Source: Pseudorhizobium pelagicum
GTDB lineage: Bacteria > Pseudomonadota > Alphaproteobacteria > Rhizobiales > Rhizobiaceae
Direction: 5' to 3'
DNA length: 64,000 nt
NCBI GenBank assembly: GCA_000722615.1
Contig: JOKI01000009.1
Location: 62,001-126,000, forward strand
This document shows, piece by piece, positions 58,512 to 64,000 of the stretch; position 1 is the first letter of the stretch; the number at the start of each line of letters is the position of its first letter. The notes beneath the pieces were generated by a model. It was not told the DNA's origin. It did no database searches and saw only the letters and a program-made list of their open reading frames with translations. A program made the position numbers and the translations under genes.

Positions 58512-59528
58512 ATGCAGGATCGAGATAAGCTCGAGAATGAACTGCAGGAACTGCGAACTGTCGTGGACGCCTTCGATGGCAGTCTCCGCCGGCTAGCGAT
58601 GGGAGATCTGCATCAACAGATCGAACAGCCCCTGCCGCGCGGCTATGAAGGCATGCGCAAGGATTTCAACCGCGGCCTTGCCTCCGTCAGCGCCACCATC
58701 GACACCGTGCTGACCCGCGCCCGCGAAGCCCATATGGACTGCGGAGAGGTTCGCGAAAGCCTCAAGCGGACGACCGACGAACAGGCCGCTCGCGCGAGTG
58801 CGATGACCGGCCTGGCCGCCGACGCTGGCAGCGCGGCGGAAACGGCTCGCAGCCAGTCGGCCCACGTCGAGCACGTGGCGGCCATTCTTCACAACGCCCG
58901 GCTGGACATCCGCCGCCCGAAGGACGCAGCCGCCGAGGCCGTCACGGCCGCCCAGCGGACCTGCCAGTCGCTCGCAGCCCTGAAGACGATGACGGAAGAG
59001 GTTCGCACGCTTCTGCGCGAGACGGCACTGCTGTCGCTGAACGGCGGCGTCAACGCCGCTCATGCCGGCGTAGACGGACAGGAGGCCCTGGACATCGCCA
59101 AGAACCTGCACGCTCTGACGCAACAGGTCGGGTCCACGGTGGAGGCGCTGACGGAAGCGACGGACGCCGTCGTTGCCCAGGCCAAAGCCACCTCCAATGC
59201 CGCGACGCAGGTGACCCGCGAATTCGATGCCATCGACGTCTACACCGAGGCACTGGACTCGCAGCTGACGTCGTTGGGCGAATCCTCCCGCCGTCACGCC
59301 GGTGTGGTCGATGCTCTTCGTTCGGATCTGATCAGCCTGGTACGCTCAAAGCGACCGGCCGACGAAACAGCCCTGCCCCCGGACATCCAGCTCGGCAACA
59401 TGGAACGCGCCATTGCCGACATCGAGCGACAGGCAAGCCGCTACACGGAAGTTCGGATCGTCACCCCACCGGCAGGCCCTGCTCCGGGCAACGGCCGGCG
59501 CTCGCATCTGCGGCTCGTGAAGACGTAA
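58512..59528 (+). CDS. Soluble, degenerate methyl-accepting chemotaxis-like protein
   Basis: A 338-residue all-helical protein with no membrane helix or sensor domain. Near residue 25-55 a HAMP-like element ([29 protein letters not shown]) opens a long coiled coil. The tip [20 protein letters not shown] (170-189) resembles the signalling hairpin TNLLALNAAIEAARAGEAG, but key residues differ and GFAVVA is replaced. ATG 58512 follows GAGGAG. It may be a cytoplasmic partner of chemoreceptors or a remnant. No che genes lie nearby. Confidence 0.75.
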   Translation: MQDRDKLENELQELRTVVDAFDGSLRRLAMGDLHQQIEQPLPRGYEGMRKDFNRGLASVSATIDTVLTRAREAHMDCGEVRESLKRTTDEQAARASAMTGLAADAGSAAETARSQSAHVEHVAAILHNARLDIRRPKDAAAEAVTAAQRTCQSLAALKTMTEEVRTLLRETALLSLNGGVNAAHAGVDGQEALDIAKNLHALTQQVGSTVEALTEATDAVVAQAKATSNAATQVTREFDAIDVYTEALDSQLTSLGESSRRHAGVVDALRSDLISLVRSKRPADETALPPDIQLGNMERAIADIERQASRYTEVRIVTPPAGPAPGNGRRSHLRLVKT

Positions 59529-59619
59529 GTCTGGATCTGCAGCTTCGGTATTCCGGCCTCGCAACCGCGGCCGGAATACCTACATGGGGGAAACCGACAT
59601 TTCCTCCAGGACTTCAATC

Positions 59620-60618
59620 ATGATTCCCTTTTCCATTCTCGATCTTTCGCCGGTACCTGAAGGGCTGACCGTCAGCGACGCTCTGAACCAGTCCCGCCTG
59701 ATGGCCATCAAGGCCGAAGAACAGGGCTACAACCGTCTCTGGCTGGCCGAACATCACGGCATGCCGGGCATTGCCAGTGCAGCGACATCCATTGTCATCG
59801 GCCATGTTGCGGCCGCCACGAAGCGCATCCGCGTCGGCTCCGGCGGCGTCATGCTGCCCAACCATTCGCCGCTGGTGATTGCCGAGCAGTTCGGCACGCT
59901 GGCCGCCCTCTTCCCCGACCGCATCGATCTCGGCCTCGGCCGGGCACCGGGAACCGACATGCGCACCGCCCGCGCGCTCCGCCGCAATCTCGACGCCGGC
60001 GCCGAAAACTTCCCCCACGACATCGTCGAGTTGCAGCGACTGCTCGGCAGCCCCTCTGAAGACCAGGCAATCCTGGCTGTCCCGGGCGCGAACACGAACG
60101 TGCCGCTCTGGCTGCTGGGATCGAGCGTCTACAGCGCCCATCTCGCCGCCGCCCTTGGTCTGCCTTACGCCTTTGCCTCGCATTTTGCGCCCGACATGCT
60201 CATGGAGGCGCTCGACATCTACCGGGACCGCTTCCAGCCGTCCGAAACGCTCGACAAGCCTTATGTCATGGTCGGCGTCATGGGCGTGGCAGCCGACACG
60301 GACGAAGAGGCGGCGCGCCTGTTCACTTCGGCGCAGCAGCAGTTCGTCAATCTGAGAAAGAATGTCCGCGGCCAGTTCCCGCGTCCGGTGGCCAGCATGG
60401 ACGGCCATTGGACCGATATGGAGCGGATGACGGTGGAGCATACGCTGCGGTTTGCGGCCGTCGGTTCACCGGCCACCGTTGGGGAAACCCTGACCCGCTT
60501 CCTCGCCGAGACCGAGGCCGATGAGCTGATCGTGTCGATGCCGATTCACGACATCGAGGCGCGGCTGAAGTCCGTCGAGCTCTTCGCCGGACTGCCGATG
60601 ATGGAGAAGGCGCACTAG
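59620..60618 (+). CDS. Luciferase-like (LLM class) flavin-dependent oxidoreductase
   Basis: A 332-residue TIM-barrel monooxygenase family protein. It starts [14 protein letters not shown] and has [74 protein letters not shown]. The C-terminal region fits the YhbW-like subgroup. ATG 59620 gives the usual family start; 59584 is possible. It uses FMNH2 from a separate reductase; substrate is unknown. Confidence 0.88.
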   Translation: MIPFSILDLSPVPEGLTVSDALNQSRLMAIKAEEQGYNRLWLAEHHGMPGIASAATSIVIGHVAAATKRIRVGSGGVMLPNHSPLVIAEQFGTLAALFPDRIDLGLGRAPGTDMRTARALRRNLDAGAENFPHDIVELQRLLGSPSEDQAILAVPGANTNVPLWLLGSSVYSAHLAAALGLPYAFASHFAPDMLMEALDIYRDRFQPSETLDKPYVMVGVMGVAADTDEEAARLFTSAQQQFVNLRKNVRGQFPRPVASMDGHWTDMERMTVEHTLRFAAVGSPATVGETLTRFLAETEADELIVSMPIHDIEARLKSVELFAGLPMMEKAH

Positions 60619-60636
60619 CGCCTTCCCCTTTCCGGA

Positions 60637-61383
60637 TCAGGCCGAGAGCTTGGCCATGACCTCGTCGGAGACTTCGAAGTTCGAGTAGACGTTCTGGACG
60701 TCGTCGTCGTCTTCCAGCGTGTCGATGAGCTTCATCAGCGACTGCGCCTTTTCCTCGTCCACCGGAACCGTGTTCTGCGGCTTCCAGACGGTCTTGACCG
60801 TCTCGGCTTCACCGAGGCTCGCTTCCAGCGCCTTGGTGACTTCGCCGAGGCTCTCGAAGGCGCAGGTGATGACGTGTCCCTCTTCGTCGGTCACGACGTC
60901 GTCGGCGCCTGCCTCGATGGCCGCTTCCATCACCGCATCCGCGTCGCCGACGGAAAGCTTGTAGGTGATCTCGCCGACATGGTCGAAGGAGAAGGAGACG
61001 GAGCCCGTTTCGCCGAGCGCCCCGCCAGCCTTGCTGAAGGTCGAGCGAACCGAAGACGCCGTACGGTTGCGGTTGTCCGTCAGCGCCTCGACGATGACGG
61101 CAACGCCGCCTGGGCCATAGCCTTCGTAGCGCACGGCATCATAGTTTTCCGCGTCGGCGCCCGAGGCCTTCTTGATCGCCCGGTCGATGTTGTCCTTCGG
61201 CATCGACTGCGCCTTGGCGTTCTGGATCGCCAGGCGCAGCGCCGAGTTGGCGTCGGGATCGGGCAGACCCGATTTCGCGGCAACGGTTATCTCGCGTGCA
61301 AGCTTTGAGAACATCTTCGACCGGATCGCGTCCTGGCGACCCTTGCGGTGCATGATGTTTTTGAACTGTGAATGGCCGGCCAT
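60637..61383 (-). CDS. yebC: YebC/PmpR family transcriptional or translational regulator
   Basis: A 248-residue protein with [35 protein letters not shown] at the N terminus and FEGYGPGG-type segment ([37 protein letters not shown]) in the core. Members bind DNA as regulators, and recent work links the family to ribosomes stalled on proline stretches. AGGGG precedes ATG 61383. It is converged on by the LLM gene. Confidence 0.95.
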   Translation of the reverse strand: MAGHSQFKNIMHRKGRQDAIRSKMFSKLAREITVAAKSGLPDPDANSALRLAIQNAKAQSMPKDNIDRAIKKASGADAENYDAVRYEGYGPGGVAVIVEALTDNRNRTASSVRSTFSKAGGALGETGSVSFSFDHVGEITYKLSVGDADAVMEAAIEAGADDVVTDEEGHVITCAFESLGEVTKALEASLGEAETVKTVWKPQNTVPVDEEKAQSLMKLIDTLEDDDDVQNVYSNFEVSDEVMAKLSA

Positions 61384-61494
61384 GGCACCCCTGATCACGT
61401 CTATTTCGTGGAATGGCCGCGTTATAGGTTCGAAGGCGCGAAGGTTCAAGCCACGAGCGGCGTTTCGCCGTGTAATCGGATCGGTAACCGAGGC

Positions 61495-62349
61495 TTACAT
61501 GCCCTGTGGCACGAGAATGGTCGGCCGCTTCGGCAGGCTGCGCATGGACACCACGATCGTCGGTTCGCGGGCATAGGCCACATCGAACTTGCCGCCGAGC
61601 ATGCCGATGAAGCGGTCGAGCCCGCCGGGCCGGTGCATCGGCAGGATTACCGAGGACCGCAACCGGTCGACCACCCGGCTCATGCTGTCGGCGCCGAGCG
61701 TCAGGCCCCCGTCCACCGGCACCATCAGGATGTCGAGGCGGCCAATCTCCGTATAGTGGCTCTCGGTCAGTTCGTGATGCAGGTGCCCGAGATGGCCGAT
61801 GCAGAGGCCGGCGATCTCGAAGATGAAGATCGAATTGCCGTTCTCCTCCATATCTCCGCCCCAGGAGCGGATATCGGTCGCCACATTGCGGATATAGGCA
61901 TCGCCGACCACGACATTGTGCTGGACCTTTTCGCCCGGCACATCGCTCCATCCCTGCAGCACCTGCTCGATGCCGGCATCGGGGTTGAGCGTGAAATGGG
62001 TCGAATGCGCCTTGTTCATCGTCACCACGTCGGGCAGGCGCGACGGCCGGTAGACGCCGCTGTAGTCGGTGGCGATGCCGACGCCGCCCGGCGTCTCGAT
62101 GAAATAGGTCGAGTGTCCGACATAGGTAATCCTGACCTCTTCGCGGGCGGAGAGATCCGCCGAGCGGCCGTTCTGCGCCAGCACCAGCGGGACAGCGCCG
62201 GAGGGGGAATAACTGGCGAAGGTAGCATTCGGCACCGCCTGGGCGATCGCCTGGCACTGGCTGACCGCCATCGGCGCGTCCTGCGCCAGCACCTGCATGG
62301 CCGGGGCGCACAGGCAGAAGAGAACGAAGGCGACAGTCCGCAGCATCAT
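61495..62349 (-). CDS. Exported MBL-fold metal-dependent hydrolase
   Basis: A 284-residue UlaG-like metallo-beta-lactamase-fold protein with a signal peptide (LRTVAFVLFCLCAPAMQVLA). ITYVGHSTYFIETPGGVGIATDYSG, NKAHSTHFTL and IGHLGHLHHEL supply metal ligands, and later IGRLDILMVPVDGGLTLGADSM. GGGAG precedes two adjacent ATGs (62349, 62346). The substrate is unknown. It faces the same way as ymdB. Confidence 0.85.
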   Translation of the reverse strand: MMLRTVAFVLFCLCAPAMQVLAQDAPMAVSQCQAIAQAVPNATFASYSPSGAVPLVLAQNGRSADLSAREEVRITYVGHSTYFIETPGGVGIATDYSGVYRPSRLPDVVTMNKAHSTHFTLNPDAGIEQVLQGWSDVPGEKVQHNVVVGDAYIRNVATDIRSWGGDMEENGNSIFIFEIAGLCIGHLGHLHHELTESHYTEIGRLDILMVPVDGGLTLGADSMSRVVDRLRSSVILPMHRPGGLDRFIGMLGGKFDVAYAREPTIVVSMRSLPKRPTILVPQGM

Positions 62350-62454
62350 GCCACTCCCTGATCCGTTGTGACGGCAGGATGCGGCAAGGCAAGAGGACGG
62401 TCCAGCGGCTTCCTCAGCCGCCGGCCTCACATTTCTGTCATTCCTGAAGGAGGA

Positions 62455-63279
62455 TTACGCCCAGAACGGCGGCACGGTCTCCTGGAGACGCGGGCCAATC
62501 CGCAGCGGCGCGATCTTCTCCGCCAGGCCGCTGGAATCGGAGATCTCGATCCCGAGGCCGCAGATCGTTGCCGGTCCGGTGGCGGCCTCGAAGCGGCCCT
62601 TCGGCATCTTCGAGATGAAGCGGTTCAGCGGCTCTTCCTTGTCCATGCCGAGCGAGGAATCATAGTCGCCGCACATGCCCGCATCCGACATGTAGCCGGT
62701 GCCGCCGTTGAGGATCTGGCAGTCGGCAGTCGGCACATGCGTGTGCGTGCCGACGACGAGGCTTGCCCGACCGTCGACGAAATGGCCGAAGCACTGCTTC
62801 TCGCTCGTCGCCTCCGCGTGAAAGTCGAAGACCACCGCATCCACCTGCTCCTTCAGCGGGCAGGCGGAAAGAATGGCCTCGGCCGAATTGAAGGGGTCGT
62901 CGAGCTCTGGATGCATGAACACCCGTCCCATGATATTGGCCACCAGAATGCGGGCGCCATTGCGCGCGTAGTAGACGCTGGACCCGCGGCCCGGCGTGCC
63001 GGCAGGATAGTTCGCGGGACGCAGGAACTGTTCGTGCCGCCCGGCAAAGCCGACGGCATCCTTCTGGTCCCAGACGTGATTGCCCGTGGTCACCACATCG
63101 GCGCCGGCGTTGATCGTTTCCAGGAAGATGTCTTCCGTGATGCCGAAGCCGCCTGCCGCATTTTCGCCGTTGACGATGACGAAGTCGAGCTTCAGGTCGG
63201 AGATCAGGCCCGGCAGCCGCTCCCAGACCGCCGTCCGGCCAGTCTTGCCCACCATGTCACCCAAGAAGAGAAGTCGCAT
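62455..63279 (-). CDS. ymdB: YmdB-family metallophosphoesterase
   Basis: A 274-residue TIGR00282-type protein: MRLLFLGDMVGKTGR, DFVIVNGENAAGGFGI, VVTTGNHVWDQ, DFHAEATSEK and VGTHTHVPTAD contain the metal ligands. In Bacillus the relative YmdB is a cAMP phosphodiesterase-type enzyme that affects development. It lies 2 bp after the 5-formyl-THF cyclo-ligase gene, forming an operon. Confidence 0.93.
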   Translation of the reverse strand: MRLLFLGDMVGKTGRTAVWERLPGLISDLKLDFVIVNGENAAGGFGITEDIFLETINAGADVVTTGNHVWDQKDAVGFAGRHEQFLRPANYPAGTPGRGSSVYYARNGARILVANIMGRVFMHPELDDPFNSAEAILSACPLKEQVDAVVFDFHAEATSEKQCFGHFVDGRASLVVGTHTHVPTADCQILNGGTGYMSDAGMCGDYDSSLGMDKEEPLNRFISKMPKGRFEAATGPATICGLGIEISDSSGLAEKIAPLRIGPRLQETVPPFWA

Positions 63280-63281
63280 TC

Positions 63282-63869
63282 TTATCCAATCTGCGTGTCG
63301 AAGATCCGAAGGCCGCTTTCGCTGAGCAGGGCCTGCAGTCCAATGTCGTGAGGTTCGGTTGGGACTGATGCCACTTCCTGGCAGTCGAAGGCAATCCCGA
63401 TCAGCTGCGGCCTGCGCCCCAGGGCATGCAGGCGGGCGATGGCGCGGTCGTAATAGCCGCCGCCATAGCCGATCCGCTGGCCTCTTGCATCGAAGGCCGA
63501 AAGGGGCACCAGCATGATGTCCGGGTCGAGCACCTCGGCCTCCGGTCCGGGCGCCATCGTCCCGAAACCGCAGTCGACCAGGGGCGCGCCGGGGACCAGC
63601 TCGCGAAACACGATCTGCTGCTTGTCGAGGATCACCGGCACGCAGATCCGCGCGCCACGACCGCGCAGCCCGGCCATCAGCGGCCGCAGGTCCATCTCCG
63701 AACGGATGGGGAGGAAGCCGGAAATGACGGTTCCCGGCTCGAACTGAAGCGCCGCCAGCCCGTGGTCGGCCAGTTGCAGGCTCTTCTCGATCCGCTCGGC
63801 GACCGGAATGGCGTCCCGCGCCGTCAGGCGTCCTGCTCGCAGCTCTGCCTTTGCCCCCTGCACTGCCAT
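63282..63869 (-). CDS. 5-formyltetrahydrofolate cyclo-ligase
   Basis: A 195-residue folate enzyme that recycles 5-formyl-THF to 5,10-methenyl-THF with ATP. The motif GYGGGYYDRAIA near the C terminus and LVPLSAFDARGQRIGYGGG are clear; ISGFLPIRSEMDLRPL is the substrate region. ATG 63869 overlaps the upstream stop codon. It forms an operon with ymdB. Confidence 0.9.
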   Translation of the reverse strand: MAVQGAKAELRAGRLTARDAIPVAERIEKSLQLADHGLAALQFEPGTVISGFLPIRSEMDLRPLMAGLRGRGARICVPVILDKQQIVFRELVPGAPLVDCGFGTMAPGPEAEVLDPDIMLVPLSAFDARGQRIGYGGGYYDRAIARLHALGRRPQLIGIAFDCQEVASVPTEPHDIGLQALLSESGLRIFDTQIG

Positions 63870-64000
63870 CAGTCCTGGTCCTGCTGGGCCCTGCGCACGA
63901 GCAGCTTGTCGATCCGCCGGCCGTCGAGGTCGATCACCTCGAACACCCATCCCTGCCGCTCGAAGCATTCCCCGAGCTCCGGAAGATGCTTGAGCTCGTC
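63869..64000 (-). CDS. 3' end of a CorC/HlyC-type hemolysin family protein (partial)
   Basis: Only the last 43 codons are inside the window: DELKHLPELGECFERQGWVF, EVIDLDGRRIDKLLVRRAQQDQD. This is the end of the CorC_HlyC domain of CNNM-like transport or hemolysin family proteins (GxxFxxxGWxFEVIDxDGxRIDKV). The stop overlaps the cyclo-ligase start. The gene continues off the right edge. Confidence 0.8.
   Translation of the reverse strand, partial: DELKHLPELGECFERQGWVFEVIDLDGRRIDKLLVRRAQQDQD

Overview
This GC-rich window looks like a chromosomal segment of a member of the Rhizobiaceae (an Ensifer/Sinorhizobium, Rhizobium or Agrobacterium relative). The evidence is gene content and order: hmuTUV with an HmuQ-type haem monooxygenase, a sqdBDC sulfolipid operon, serC-serA behind a serC-motif-like leader, and the block yebC / ruvCAB / ybgC / tolQRAB-pal-cpoB / tilS / ftsH / glmM. 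Promoters of the alphaproteobacterial EcfG (RpoE2) type recur. I see no rRNA, IS element, integrase, phage gene or CRISPR array.

Layout. 0.2-5.4 kb: a lipoprotein lytic transglycosylase, an atypical pyruvate-kinase-like protein, a hydrolase/ring-cleaving dioxygenase pair resembling MhqD/MhqO, a VOC protein and ung. 5.6-9.7 kb: a YbaN protein, then haem import (hmuTUV) divergent from haem degradation and handling (hmuQ-hutX). 10-28.4 kb: an accessory stress island with small hydrophilic proteins, a nucleotidyltransferase-metallophosphoesterase pair, trehalose synthesis (treZ-treY), twin 24-residue membrane proteins, an NDH-2 / small protein / CYP152 P450 operon, two SDR enzymes, ugd, a thioredoxin-reductase-like flavoprotein, an HPP-CBS protein and a DUF421 protein. 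Twelve GGAAC-N17/18-GTT promoters lie here, each in the right orientation just upstream of a gene; a thirteenth precedes a Tudor-like DUF2945 gene near 54.4 kb. The simplest reading is a regulon of the general stress response, although ecfG, phyR and nepR are not in the window.

28.5-42 kb: a FecR protein with a Gly/Asn/His-rich acidic tail, a tRNA with CAU anticodon, mnmA, an MscS channel, DUF1810 and Tim44-like proteins, serC-serA, an outer-membrane beta-barrel protein, glmM and ftsH. 42-50 kb: tilS and the complete Tol-Pal cell-envelope system. 49.8-54.2 kb: sqdBDC for the phosphorus-free lipid SQDG, then an unusual protein that looks like a leukocidin-type beta domain joined to a FAS1-like domain. 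54-64 kb: DUF2945, a Tat-exported metallophosphoesterase, ruvB and ruvA, a VapBC toxin-antitoxin pair wedged between ruvA and ruvC, a soluble degenerate chemoreceptor-like protein, a luciferase-like monooxygenase, yebC, an MBL-fold hydrolase, ymdB, 5-formyl-THF cyclo-ligase and the 3' end of a CorC/HlyC-type gene.

Most of the window is conserved rhizobial core. The parts most worth a second look are the stress-promoter island, the twin mini-membrane proteins, the leukocidin/FAS1-like fusion, the toxin-antitoxin insertion in the ruv locus and the CYP152 operon. All identifications come from reading translated motifs and gene order; no database search was run.
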